This document shows, piece by piece, positions 45,301 through 54,569 of a stretch of 54,688 bases of DNA (position 1 is the stretch's first letter; every line of letters starts with the position of its first letter). Position numbers and translations under genes: made by a program. Below the pieces are notes generated by a model. The model was not told the DNA's origin and searched no databases. It saw only the letters and a list, made by a program, of their open reading frames with translations. Location of the stretch: positions 1 to 54,688 of the forward strand of contig WAIB01000005.1 in NCBI GenBank assembly GCA_009873655.1, given 5' to 3'. Source of the DNA: Nitrospinota bacterium. Lineage in GTDB: Bacteria > Nitrospinota > Nitrospinia > Nitrospinales > VA-1.

Positions 45301-48300
45301 CCCGGGTGCTTTTTTGCCAGTGCGATCTGTGCCTGGCGTAACGATTCAGCAGGGCTGCCCTTTGAAAGGGTTGCGGTAAATACTTCGTTAAACTCCTGCT
45401 GAAACTCCGGTTTGCCGCTATGCAGCAAAACACCCGGATAACCCTTAAAAGTAAGGCCCTGAAGCAAAACGGTAGTGGGAGATAATTCAAGCCGCGGATC
45501 AAATTCATGCTCCACCTCTGCCAATGAGAATAAATGGGATTCCACCGGGTTCGAATACAAAGATTCAACAGAAACACGCTGAAACTTTCCAGGCTCTTTA
45601 TTTAAGGAGATGAAAGAAGAATCGGGTTCATGGCGAAAGAACCGGGCGGGACTTTCAATATGCACCAGGGAAAAATGATTCCAGTTTTCCAGAAATGTTT
45701 TACGGCTCGCTTCATCTCCTTTTAAATTTTCCACAGACGCAAAAACTTTTTCTATATTTTCCGGCAGGTTGGACTCAAGAGCCAATAGCCGGGAGCCATA
45801 AAGATTTCTCAAGTTTACGGAACGAATGAAATGCGGCAGGGAGGAAACAAACGTAAGTTTTGCTTTTTCAATTAAAGCTTTCCCGTTTAACTCAAGGGCC
45901 GCCCAGGGCAGAAATTCCAACCTTCCCTCAGGCAGGAGGATTATGGATTCAGCATTGCCCAGCGCATCTTTAAGAGGAGCAATCAGTTTTTTGGATAATA
46001 TTTCAATATCCCCGGGGTTAGCACCGGAATGGACCAACCGCTGAACCGATTGAAAGAAACTTTTGTCTCCTGAAATCCGCCCCGCTGATATTTTTTCACG
46101 ATTCACCTGCCAGACCAGAACATGGTTTTCCTGCCTTTGAAATTTTAAAAATATCTCATCCTTGCCTAAGAGGGATTGTAAAACCTCCAGGGGTGGGACA
46201 TCCGGAGAAATCCAATCGACCAGGACCGGGTCGTCTTCTTGTGCCATTTCGACAAACTCATGGTACTCATCAAGCAAAGATTCCGCTTCTTCTCCTTCCA
46301 GGGAAGGAAGTTTTTCAGCATAGGTCCCAATTTCATTAAAATAATCCATCCTTTCTTCGCTGGAAAACTGGTAGGTCGGGGCCAGAGCCTGCGTGATTAG
46401 TTTTTTACCCTTTTCAGAAAAAAGAAACGCCTCCTTATATTTTTTCTGCTCAAACAGGTTGGAGGTGATCTTCCGGTAAAGCTGTTCAACCATGGCCAGT
46501 ACGGACCGATCGGATGAAATAGCTCCATAAGGAAGACGGGATAATTCTCTTTCCGCATCCATCAGACGGGCCAGGCGTTTAGAACCCTCCAGTCTGAGGG
46601 AATCCAAGTAAACAAATTGCCATCGTATAGCCGGGGGTGGACTCCACGGCGCATTTCCACCCTTAACCCCGGCCAGGCTGCGGGTGAGCTCCAGGTTTTG
46701 CTTGATCCCGGGCCAGTATTTTTTCGCATCTCCTGTTGCCAGTTTCAGCGCGGTTTCAAAATGATGAATCGATTGTTTGATACGGGAGCTGCTTTGCCGT
46801 AATGATTCAAAACCTGATTTTACGAGGTCGATCTCATTTGATTTGACCAATGTGGGTTTGCTGGAATTGAAAGCCTGAATATGGAATAGAATCCCTAAAT
46901 AATTATGCAGGACAACCGACGAAGCAGGTTGTGTTGAGGGAATGGCCGTTTGTAAAAAACCAATGACCTCTTCCATTTCTTTTGAAAAACCATCCCTGCC
47001 CCCAAGAGTAAAAACAACATGGGCCATGTTTGCCGCATTGACCGCCATTCCATTTCGGTTATCGAGCTTTTTTGCAAGCGCAAAAGATTCTTTAAAAAAT
47101 TGAAGGCTTTTTCCGGAATTCCCTGCCTGAAAAAAATAGTTTCCAAGCTGGTTTAATAAAAGCGCCTTTTCAAGCAGCACCGGTATATTTTTGTCTACAT
47201 CGAGACCACCAGGAATCAAAGCCAGTTTCTTCTGAAAATATTCAATGGCTTTTTTATTGTTTCCGAAGTCGCCGTAAATTTTCCCAATGTAATGGAAGAT
47301 CAGTTTTTGCTCACCGGTTTTATCGAACCCGTGTGCGGCTGCCGAAACATCCTCACCGAGCCCGGCTTCTATATTTACCTCTAGCAAAGCGGAGGATTTC
47401 TTTTTCCTGTCCGCCACACCATATCTTTCAAGTTTATCGATGGCTTCGTAATAATAACCGAGAGCCTGGCTCATTTTTTCTGAATCAGGCTGCAATCGAT
47501 TTTGCGAATAAATATTATTGGCAATGTTTCTAAGAGCCCGCGATAGCGAAGGCTGGTTTCCAGCCTGCCGGTTCAATTCAAGGCTTTGAGAAAAATGTTT
47601 GACCGCAAGATCAAAATCCTCTTTTTCCTGGTAAGCCAGGGCAATGCGGTCATGCAACTCGGCCATTCTCGAAAGGTTCTTGGTCTTCCTTATGATCTTC
47701 AAGGCTTTTTTGAACTGCTTAATAGAATTGCCCGAATCGCCCGCCTTAAAAGAAGCTTCTCCGTAGCGCTGCCTGTATAAGGCTTCACGGTCAGAATTTA
47801 AAAATTCCAATCCTGTTTCATCGCGTTTTCTATAATAGTGACGGGCAGAAAGGGGATTGTTTAGTGAATAGTGCCCATTCCCCAGATTGAGAAGCAGGTC
47901 CGCTTCGTTTCGCAGGTTTGTATTTTCATCATTCAGGGCCAGCGCAATCTGATATTCATGCAGGGCCTTTTCAAGAAAACCCGTTTGCTGCCGCTCTTTT
48001 TGTTCATATATCCAACCGAGTGTCTGGTGAAAGAAAACCTGTTGTGAATTTTTTGAAAGGGCTCTGCTAATCTCTGCTTCTGCCTCTTCCAGCGCGGGGG
48101 GATCCAGATAGGTATAAGCCAGACCCAATGAATAAAGTTCCACGGCTGAGTCGGGATTCTTTTTCACCCTCTCCTGATAGAGTTTTACAGCGGGTTCATT
48201 TTTCTTTAATGCCGATGTCGCTTGCAGGTAACCGCGATGGGCCTCCACGGTTTCCGGGCTGAACTCTATAAGCCTGAGAAATGTTTTAGCGGCCAGCTTT

Positions 48301-50228
48301 ATTTCACCGACACGTAGCTCCCAGTTTCCTTTTTCTAAAGCTTTTTTAATCTGCCCGTCAACAGCCCTGGCACGATAGGTCTCAAGGGTACTGGTTTCTT
48401 TAGATATTTTTTCATAGATAATCAGGCTTTCATCAAAGTTCTCCTCTTCTGCATATATCTTTGCCAATTCGAAGCGAGCCTTAAAGGACTGATCCTGTGC
48501 CTTCTGGAAAGACTTTATGGTATTTTTATAAGCTTCTTTTGCGAGCAGATTTTCTGTTGCTTCATAATACAGGGAACCAATTCTATTTTGTATTGCCGCT
48601 GCCAGGGAAGGAATATCCTTATAAGTTTCTGTCAGTACCTGCAGTCGTGAAACCTTTTTTTCTAAAGAAGGCTGCTTTTCATGCAAATTAAGAATTTCTT
48701 CAACGGCTTTTTGTTTCCAGTCCAGGACATCAGGGAAATCCCTCACTACTTGAACAAAAGATTGCACCAGCTTTTCCTGGTTGCCTACCAGCTTGTAAAT
48801 ACGGCTTTGTAAAAATGCCGCTTCCGCTGCCAAATCCCTTGCCTTGGAATATTTCCCAATCACCTCCTGGAAATACTTCAAGGCTTTGTCGGGGGCTTCC
48901 TCCATGAGAAAAAGTTTTCCTTTCTCCAGAAGTCCGCGGGCCTGAATTCGCGTGATTCCGGAGAATTCAGTCATGATCGAATCCACCCTGCTTACCGCTT
49001 TTTTAATTTCCATCGAAGAAGGGGCGGTTTCTTTTTTAATGTCCAGCAAAAGGATTTCTATTTCTGACAGACCGCTGATTTTTTGATTGTCCCCATGCGA
49101 TTCCAGAATTTGCCCGAAAATTTTGCGGGCTGTTTCCGGGTGATTCAATTTTCGATTTAATACCGCAAGGCGAAAGCGGATTTCCGCAAGACCCTTCGCA
49201 TTTGGAAACTGGCGGATTTGATTTGAAAGGGCCATGGCGCATAAATAAGAAACCTCTTCGCAAATGATTTCTATATGCTTCAAGGAATCCCCAAAATTAT
49301 TTTCCAGTGGAATTCGTCCCGATTGAGGAAGCTGCCAGATATCCACCGACCCTTTTTGATGCGAGGAATATAAAACTGTATTTTGGGGACCCGGGTAAGG
49401 AAAAAAATCGTAGGTGGAACTATCTGTCAGCTGGCGCAGGTTTTCAGCACGGTTATTGATAACATCCAGTCTCCAGATGTTGGGATTATCGTCAATGGCA
49501 AGTTGTCCGTCTCCATTGGTGTCATCAGAATACCGGGCAAAAAACAGGGTATTATTGGACCAACTGGGAGACACGTCTATTTCCGGCCCCCCGCTCACCT
49601 CTATTACAGAGTTTGTTTTCAGGTTCAAAACCTTCAAATTACTTTGAGTATTTCCTGTAACAAAAGCGAGATGGTTGCCATCAGTAGAAGTTGAAAGGTT
49701 TATTCCCCCTTCTTTTAACAGCAGGGATTTCTGCCCGTTTGTCCAGTCGATTTTAAAAATAGAAACCCCGTTAGATCGTGAAGCGAAATAGATGAGTTTT
49801 TGATCGGCAGACCAGGCCGGGTCCAGGTCTTCCCCTTTTCCCTGAAAGACGGGTATGGGATCGCTTTTTTCCTCAAGGTTGAGAATATAGATGTCTCCCC
49901 GCGGATCTCCCCGATGCGAAACAAATGCGACGTATTTCCCATCCGGACTGATTGCGGGACTTTTATCTTCAGAGGTATGAAAAGTTAAACGCCGATCCGG
50001 TGGCTGGATTCCCGCCCCCAGATATTTCATCCAAAGGTCGAGGTTTCCCGAAGTGTCGGAAACGTAAACCATAAAACGCCCGTCCGGAGAAACAGAAGGC
50101 GCAAAATCTTCACCTGGATTGGAGGTAACCTGGACAGGTTGAAATGCCATGGCCGGATTCACCACAAAAAGTAAAAATGTTGCAATCCCGAGCCATGTCC
50201 TGAGTTTTGAGCAGGTGGCGAGTGTCAT
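42363..50228 (-). CDS. Giant exported beta-propeller/TPR protein with a degenerate and an intact CHAT domain
   Basis: The 2621-residue protein begins with a signal peptide (cleavage likely after NPAMA near residue 28), so it should act in or beyond the periplasm. Residues about 30-330 form a TolB/PD40-type propeller with repeats such as SPDGKYVAFVSHRGD. TPR helices fill about 340-1240. Residues about 1330-1660 form a CHAT-like domain whose HG motif reads SPAR (Pro1527) and whose Cys motif is lost. A second TPR array covers about 1665-2140. The C-terminal CHAT domain (about 2290-2621) is intact, with His2489 in HVASHGEF and Cys2534 in SACQTGLG, a caspase-like dyad. No clear ribosome site precedes the ATG. 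The frame is unbroken. Confidence 0.85.
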   Translation of the reverse strand: MTLATCSKLRTWLGIATFLLFVVNPAMAFQPVQVTSNPGEDFAPSVSPDGRFMVYVSDTSGNLDLWMKYLGAGIQPPDRRLTFHTSEDKSPAISPDGKYVAFVSHRGDPRGDIYILNLEEKSDPIPVFQGKGEDLDPAWSADQKLIYFASRSNGVSIFKIDWTNGQKSLLLKEGGINLSTSTDGNHLAFVTGNTQSNLKVLNLKTNSVIEVSGGPEIDVSPSWSNNTLFFARYSDDTNGDGQLAIDDNPNIWRLDVINNRAENLRQLTDSSTYDFFPYPGPQNTVLYSSHQKGSVDIWQLPQSGRIPLENNFGDSLKHIEIICEEVSYLCAMALSNQIRQFPNAKGLAEIRFRLAVLNRKLNHPETARKIFGQILESHGDNQKISGLSEIEILLLDIKKETAPSSMEIKKAVSRVDSIMTEFSGITRIQARGLLEKGKLFLMEEAPDKALKYFQEVIGKYSKARDLAAEAAFLQSRIYKLVGNQEKLVQSFVQVVRDFPDVLDWKQKAVEEILNLHEKQPSLEKKVSRLQVLTETYKDIPSLAAAIQNRIGSLYYEATENLLAKEAYKNTIKSFQKAQDQSFKARFELAKIYAEEENFDESLIIYEKISKETSTLETYRARAVDGQIKKALEKGNWELRVGEIKLAAKTFLRLIEFSPETVEAHRGYLQATSALKKNEPAVKLYQERVKKNPDSAVELYSLGLAYTYLDPPALEEAEAEISRALSKNSQQVFFHQTLGWIYEQKERQQTGFLEKALHEYQIALALNDENTNLRNEADLLLNLGNGHYSLNNPLSARHYYRKRDETGLEFLNSDREALYRQRYGEASFKAGDSGNSIKQFKKALKIIRKTKNLSRMAELHDRIALAYQEKEDFDLAVKHFSQSLELNRQAGNQPSLSRALRNIANNIYSQNRLQPDSEKMSQALGYYYEAIDKLERYGVADRKKKSSALLEVNIEAGLGEDVSAAAHGFDKTGEQKLIFHYIGKIYGDFGNNKKAIEYFQKKLALIPGGLDVDKNIPVLLEKALLLNQLGNYFFQAGNSGKSLQFFKESFALAKKLDNRNGMAVNAANMAHVVFTLGGRDGFSKEMEEVIGFLQTAIPSTQPASSVVLHNYLGILFHIQAFNSSKPTLVKSNEIDLVKSGFESLRQSSSRIKQSIHHFETALKLATGDAKKYWPGIKQNLELTRSLAGVKGGNAPWSPPPAIRWQFVYLDSLRLEGSKRLARLMDAERELSRLPYGAISSDRSVLAMVEQLYRKITSNLFEQKKYKEAFLFSEKGKKLITQALAPTYQFSSEERMDYFNEIGTYAEKLPSLEGEEAESLLDEYHEFVEMAQEDDPVLVDWISPDVPPLEVLQSLLGKDEIFLKFQRQENHVLVWQVNREKISAGRISGDKSFFQSVQRLVHSGANPGDIEILSKKLIAPLKDALGNAESIILLPEGRLEFLPWAALELNGKALIEKAKLTFVSSLPHFIRSVNLRNLYGSRLLALESNLPENIEKVFASVENLKGDEASRKTFLENWNHFSLVHIESPARFFRHEPDSSFISLNKEPGKFQRVSVESLYSNPVESHLFSLAEVEHEFDPRLELSPTTVLLQGLTFKGYPGVLLHSGKPEFQQEFNEVFTATLSKGSPAESLRQAQIALAKKHPGNLDWARYQYYGFPGMNEAEKQKFAISHIKSNVLKGAAASQSGNFISTINFLEKALVLAPFVPEKTDLGENFQAKTILKALATAAFKVGDFEKSIHYQKKVLPFAEKEEDPEELADVHYFLGLLYSLAEKFPQSVKHLKTALAIFEEYEILDRLAQSYSQLGIVEENAAEYSNALKAFTASEKINEEIGEDLNRGRELRRIGKIYSLRLNQFKEAKKYFSKAYDLFVDLEQKELQVELLLDLGLVAEKEGNFERSLGYFSRAQVLAEKNNFKEGLSKSFLYQANSHWFQGDYQNAFRAQRQSLEIAKALNDKLRQAFIYNTLGLIHWTLNDPERALKNLKLSLDLATEMHSPIDIASAYNNIGLVHRKEKRYEKSIESFKEALERDIQLKTKWGQGYTHRNMGMSLMRMGKLDEAAGHFNQAMGFSNEIGDRTNVVKIMLELGHLALERKQWEEALQHFDKTHALSSKINVKEVSWRALRGKGFALVQLKQNDAAVKAYKDAVKTVDAMRAAIKVEEFQNGFLTDKQDVYKELILLLLDMGQIEDSFQYAERAKSRSFIDLLGNQKISLKNDVSQKLYDALTGQKILIREIEESFAAARADEKEEEAKELSQKLVEARRSYQNLLIEAKEQSPEISNFITVDAITLKQLYGLLEDNVALVEYLVTKKELVAWIVKKGKIDSIRVPVDENDLNELIADYRGRIQKLAPVEEQSRRLHALLVKPVEAFIKDKRILGIVPHGHLHYISFSSLKDEESYLFERHPLFYSPSASVMQFTFKQIIERSRDIKVLALGNPDLGDMNYDLPLAEMEANAIKWDFPKIDVLTRENATESWLKKNIGGYQVIHVASHGEFDPINPLFSSLKLTRDKSDDGNFEVNEVFGLNIKADIVTLSACQTGLGDLVGGDELVGLNRAFIYAGTHSILSSLWRVSDISTAVLIKHFYRNYGKKDKAESLRQAQLLVKRLYPHPSYWAGFNLTGDYR

Positions 50229-50310
50229 GGAAAATTAATTTAAATTGGACTTTACCAGTATAACTTAATCAGAAAAGGAAATGCTGGGTAGAAATGAAAA
50301 GGATGACTCC

Positions 50311-51534
50311 TTAAACATCTGCCACGCCTGTCCATTTGAAATTTTGTATTGGAAGAACCGGGTAAACCGTGAAAAGCGGGGTGTTATAGGGGACCATTGC
50401 GGACTCGATTCCGGGGTTCAACAGCAAGTGGATGTTGGCAAAGTTAAAACTCAAACCTTCCTGCCAGGGTTGGGATGTGTTTTCAGCATAGGCAGGAACT
50501 TTATCCGATGCGTGGCTGCGGACCATCATGCCAGACCCCCCTTGCAAACCATACTCATAAAGATCCGGAGCCCCTTGAATCAGGATCGAAACCTGAGAGG
50601 CATCAAACCAGATTTTGAAATTTGCTACCAGCTGCACATAGGGTCCCAGGGTTCCTGTTCGCTCCAATACGGCTCTGGGGTAAGCGTATTCGAAGGGGAC
50701 TTCAGGTGTTCCCGGGTAATCTGGCGCACGAAATTCCTTTTCCTTAATTCTGGAAACGGATAAAAACAAAAGATTGGGGTCGTCCAACGCAATATCCAAT
50801 ATCTCTCCATCTTCATAACTGCAAATCTTTCCCATCTCAAATCCGAGCGGAAAAGAATAACCCATTTTCGCATAGTACGCGCGCATCCCTGCATCCAGGG
50901 GATTTTCAGGAGTCCTGCTGATTTTTATATCGAAAGGCATCATTAGATGAAACGCATTGGTGCGGGAATTCATAAAGGGCCCGCAAGCTCCCGGAAGCTC
51001 TTTTTGCAAATCTTTATTGTCTGGATCAAATTTTCTAGGGGCACCGCCAAAATGTTGTGCGGTTTTAGACTCTTTGCTCAAACCAAATTTTTCCTGATAG
51101 TAGGTGGTCGCCCGCTTCTGGGCAATATCAAGAAAATACTCCGGGGAATCGCATTGCACAATCAACTTTTGTTTTTCCTGCCCTCCACTTCTGGCGGGAC
51201 GCATCGCTTCATTATAAATTTCCAGTTCCGCTTCGGTCTTTTTTATGTCTTGATTGAGCTGACGCGCAAGCTGGGGATCATTGAATGATGTTTTATCCAG
51301 AAGATCCGAGGCTCTTTTCAACATTTCGAGTTTCAAGTTGTAGCGTTTTGGCTCTTCCGCCAAAGCCTGAACGGTCGCCATTATGAGACTGAACTGCTCC
51401 TCGGGTAAAAGACCGGAGCTGTCAAATGCCTCTTCCTTGATGAAATTGAGCGCCATGGGGCCGAATGCCGCTTCCCGGCGTAGTCCCAGTGTTAAGAGAT
51501 AATTCAGATGCGAACGCGCCTCGCTGGAATCCAC
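50311..51534 (-). CDS. Hypothetical protein, about 407 residues
   Basis: I chose the GTG at 51534 because GGAGG lies five bases before it; a TTG at 51546 is the alternative. The N-terminal 110 residues are helical and acidic. The C-terminal part is beta-rich (LFLSVSRIKEKEF, YVQLVANFKIWFDASQVSIL, IQGAPDLYEYGLQGGSG), with an N-x-x-L-L-L-N-P-G segment. It has a faint likeness to DUF6065-type domains that I cannot confirm. No signal peptide is seen, so it should be cytoplasmic. It is 82 bp upstream of the giant TPR-CHAT gene on the same strand and may share its transcript. Confidence 0.65.
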   Translation of the reverse strand: MDSSEARSHLNYLLTLGLRREAAFGPMALNFIKEEAFDSSGLLPEEQFSLIMATVQALAEEPKRYNLKLEMLKRASDLLDKTSFNDPQLARQLNQDIKKTEAELEIYNEAMRPARSGGQEKQKLIVQCDSPEYFLDIAQKRATTYYQEKFGLSKESKTAQHFGGAPRKFDPDNKDLQKELPGACGPFMNSRTNAFHLMMPFDIKISRTPENPLDAGMRAYYAKMGYSFPLGFEMGKICSYEDGEILDIALDDPNLLFLSVSRIKEKEFRAPDYPGTPEVPFEYAYPRAVLERTGTLGPYVQLVANFKIWFDASQVSILIQGAPDLYEYGLQGGSGMMVRSHASDKVPAYAENTSQPWQEGLSFNFANIHLLLNPGIESAMVPYNTPLFTVYPVLPIQNFKWTGVADV

Positions 51535-51729
51535 AAAAGCCTCCAAATATCAGATCGGGTATAAAAAACCCCCTATTTTGACCGGAAATCGCCTGCTTAA
51601 CAAGGAAAAACCTGTCCCGGATTTATGCAAATAGTGAGGGGTTGCAAAAAAGCCGGAAATGCTATACAACACCCCATAAATTAAGCTGGTTTTAGCTTTC
51701 TCAAAAATGGATATGGCAGAGATTTAAGA

Positions 51730-53256
51730 ATGGAATTTGCTGTAAATTTCGATGATATGAACTGGGTAGCTATCGGACCCGAGTTTATTATCCTGGGCAC
51801 CGCTTTTTTCCTCCTTCTTGCAGGACTGAAAAAGGACTTGAATCGCAATAACTTCCTGTCGATGTTCACCTTTGCAGGAGTGGGCTCAGCAGCGGTTCTC
51901 ACTCTGATTCTCTGGGTAGATGCCCCCACGGCGGCAAACGGCAACAATCCGGAAATGTTCAGCAATGCCCTCATTAATGACCGGTTCTCCCTGACATTTA
52001 ATCTGATTATTTTAGGAATGGCACTTTTCCCGATTTTCGGGTCCGTTCGTTATCCTCAAAACGATCACGAAAACAAAGCGGAGTATTTTACATTACTGCT
52101 AATGGCCATTGCCGGAATGATGTTCCTGGCAAAATCCGGAAATTTGATCACCGTATTCTTATCTTTGGAACTGTTCTCAATTTCCCTGTATATCCTTTGT
52201 GGATTTTCAGCCAAGCACGGTACAGGAAAAGAAGGGCCCAGCACGGCGCCTGAACTGAGCTGGACCACCGTGTCCTCACAGGAATCAGCGGTAAAATATA
52301 TGCTGACCGGAGCATTTGCTTCCGCTGTTCTGGTGTACGGCATGGCCTTGATTTATGCAGGAAGCGGAACCACCGAGATAAGACTCATAGGCCAGTTGAC
52401 GGTAGATAATCCCTACACAAAAAACACACTTGTTTATATTGGAATGGGATTGATGTTCTGCGGTCTCGCCTTCAAGGTTTCCCTTGTTCCCTTTCATTCA
52501 TGGACCCCGGATGTCTATCAGGGAGCCCCAACACCGATCACGGGTTTCATGTCCGTTGCGACGAAAGCGGCTGTCTTTGCGGTGATCGCGAGAATTTTCT
52601 TCACCTCATTCCCGGATCTCGACAAAATCTGGATGCCCATTTTATTCGGCGCATCAGTATTGACCATGCTGGTTGGAAATACAGCGGCTATTTTTCAGGA
52701 CGACCTCAAGCGAATGTTGGCTTACTCGGGGGTGGCACATGCGGGCTACCTTTTGATTGGAATTGTTACAAATACCCAGGAAGGCATGGCCAGCATACTT
52801 TTTTATCTTGCCGTCTATTTGTTCATGAACATAGGCGCTTTTGCCGTGGTGTTTATGATGGAAGGAGAAGGCCAGGAAGGCAATTCAATCCATAGGTTTA
52901 AAGGATTGGCCAAGAGAAGCCCGTACCTTGCAGCTGCCATGAGTCTGTTTATGGTTTCTCTGGCCGGGTTTCCACCCACCGCGGGCTTTTTCGGAAAGCT
53001 GTTTTTATTTTATGCTGCGATCAAAAAAGGTTATATCCTGATTACCGTTTTGGCTGTGGTAGCCAGTATTATTTCGGTTTATTTTTACCTGCGCGTCATC
53101 GTTATGATGTATTTCCATGATGATGAGTCGGCGCCACAACCCGCCAGACATGCGGGAATGCAGGCTCTGGTTACGGTTAGCTCCATTGCCGTACTGGCCA
53201 TTGGGCTTTTCCCATCCTCTCTTATGGAAATCGCCCGCGGGGCAATTCCCTTCTAA
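51730..53256 (+). CDS. nuoN: NADH-quinone oxidoreductase subunit N
   Basis: NuoN is the antiporter-like subunit nearest the quinone module. The 508-residue protein has about 14 helices, the conserved Glu in VFLSLELFSISLYIL, and FKVSLVPFHSWTPDVYQGAP with its Lys. TGFMSVATKAAVFAVIAR and DDLKRMLAYSGVAHAGYLL follow. About 20 polar residues (SAKHGTGKEGPSTAPELSW) are inserted in the loop after helix 5. It is the only nuo gene not in the operon, lying on the opposite strand 18 kb upstream of nuoA. An imperfect promoter (TTGCAA-15-TATACA) precedes it. It must be expressed in step with nuoA-M to build complex I. Confidence 0.94.
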   Translation: MEFAVNFDDMNWVAIGPEFIILGTAFFLLLAGLKKDLNRNNFLSMFTFAGVGSAAVLTLILWVDAPTAANGNNPEMFSNALINDRFSLTFNLIILGMALFPIFGSVRYPQNDHENKAEYFTLLLMAIAGMMFLAKSGNLITVFLSLELFSISLYILCGFSAKHGTGKEGPSTAPELSWTTVSSQESAVKYMLTGAFASAVLVYGMALIYAGSGTTEIRLIGQLTVDNPYTKNTLVYIGMGLMFCGLAFKVSLVPFHSWTPDVYQGAPTPITGFMSVATKAAVFAVIARIFFTSFPDLDKIWMPILFGASVLTMLVGNTAAIFQDDLKRMLAYSGVAHAGYLLIGIVTNTQEGMASILFYLAVYLFMNIGAFAVVFMMEGEGQEGNSIHRFKGLAKRSPYLAAAMSLFMVSLAGFPPTAGFFGKLFLFYAAIKKGYILITVLAVVASIISVYFYLRVIVMMYFHDDESAPQPARHAGMQALVTVSSIAVLAIGLFPSSLMEIARGAIPF

Positions 53257-53354
53257 GCTTCCTGTTTTTAGCCGCAAAATTAAACTTCCCCTGCTTTTAT
53301 CCCGTTATAATAGAATAGTTTAAGGAATCAGACTTTTATCTAACCGGAAATTGT

Positions 53355-54557
53355 ATGCGGTTGATTCTCACAACCCTTTTGTGTTTTATTCTTGCAGCCT
53401 GCGGACCTTCAACCGATTCTACCGAACAAAAGGTCAACGAGCTTCTCAGCCAAATAAAAGATAATCCGAAAGATCCAACCTTACACTATGAACTGGGGAG
53501 AGCCTACATTGAGGAAAAGAAATACCATTCCGCATTGAAGTCATTGGTAGAAGCCATTGAACTGAAAAAGGATTATGGCGAAGCTTATCGTGAGAAAGGG
53601 ATCGCACTGTTTTATTTAAAAAAATATTTTGACGCTGAAAAAGCTCTCAACAAATCCTTTGAGCTGAACCCAACCGATGCAAATATTGCGACCGATTTAG
53701 GTTCCATTTTCATCGCAACAGGAAACGTTAAGAAATCCATGCGGTTTTTAAAAATAGCGCAAACCCGTAACAGCAACATGCATGTCGTATTCAATAATAT
53801 GGGAGCGGCCCATGCAAAAATCGGTCAAAACAAACAAGCAATCAGTTACTGGAAAAAAGCCCTGGAACACCACCCCTTGATGACCGAAGTGTTTATCAAT
53901 ATGGGGGTGGTTTATGAAAGGATGGGAAAAAATAAAAAGGCCATGGCATCTTACCAAAAAGCTTTGGCGCAGGATAATAACTTCCCCATGGTTCATTACA
54001 ACCTTGGGGTGATTCATGCAAAGAATAATGACATTAAAAAAGCCATCGAGTCCTGGGAGAACGCGCGCAAACTGGACCCAAAAGACGACAAAACGCTAAT
54101 GAGCCTGGGCTGGGCTTACGAAAAATCAGGAAAGAAAGAACTCGCACTTGACGAAATATTAAAATCAATCAAGCTTGAACCCTTCAATTACGAATCACAT
54201 TATGCCGCCGGCAGAATTCAATCGGATTTAGGTCAATTTGAAGAAGCCGTTGAATCCCTGAAAAAATCGATTAATCTGGAACCGGAGTTTGGGGATGCCT
54301 ATTATAGATTGGGAGTTGTTCATGACAATCTCAATGAAGGCATTGAGGCGATTTCCAATTTCCTCATTGCAGAAATTATCTATCACAAAAAAAAGAAAAT
54401 GGACCTGTTTAAAAAAATGGGAACAAGCATGGTTGCTTTATTCGAAAAATACCAGCTTTCCCGAAAAGACTTTACCGAGCTGCAGCTTCCTGACACTTTA
54501 AAAGGGTACGACCTGCATAAGAAGGCCAGGAGAATCCGCACTTCCAAGGAAAAATAA
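53355..54557 (+). CDS. TPR lipoprotein
   Basis: The 400-residue protein has a signal peptide ending in the lipobox ILAAC (Cys16). It is followed by about eight TPR units from residue 35 to 345, for example LHYELGRAYIEEKKYHSALK and AISYWKKALEHHPLMTEVFI. The tail is basic and helical. Such proteins act as scaffolds for envelope or secretion complexes. A TATAAT lies about 50 bp before the start (with no clear -35). It follows nuoN by 98 bp and converges on dtd. The partner is unknown. Confidence 0.83.
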   Translation: MRLILTTLLCFILAACGPSTDSTEQKVNELLSQIKDNPKDPTLHYELGRAYIEEKKYHSALKSLVEAIELKKDYGEAYREKGIALFYLKKYFDAEKALNKSFELNPTDANIATDLGSIFIATGNVKKSMRFLKIAQTRNSNMHVVFNNMGAAHAKIGQNKQAISYWKKALEHHPLMTEVFINMGVVYERMGKNKKAMASYQKALAQDNNFPMVHYNLGVIHAKNNDIKKAIESWENARKLDPKDDKTLMSLGWAYEKSGKKELALDEILKSIKLEPFNYESHYAAGRIQSDLGQFEEAVESLKKSINLEPEFGDAYYRLGVVHDNLNEGIEAISNFLIAEIIYHKKKKMDLFKKMGTSMVALFEKYQLSRKDFTELQLPDTLKGYDLHKKARRIRTSKEK

Positions 54558-54569
54558 GTAAGAACCCGG

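Noticed and set aside
43127-49988. Many plus-strand open frames inside the giant gene
   Set aside because: They lack family resemblance, ribosome sites and consistent composition; the minus frame is uninterrupted over 7.8 kb with recognisable domains.
50299-50312. AAGGA/TCCTT hairpin between the 407-residue gene and the giant gene as a terminator
   Set aside because: Five-pair stem overlapping a stop codon with only a short interrupted T run; read-through is likely.
42363-51534. TPR-CHAT protein as part of a type III-E CRISPR (Craspase) system
   Set aside because: No CRISPR repeats, gRAMP or Cas1 gene are present, and the protein has a signal peptide.
33658-51729. The 18-kb block between nuoA and nuoN as an integrated mobile element
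   Set aside because: No integrase, transposase, tRNA target or flanking direct repeat was found, and codon style looks like the rest of the window.
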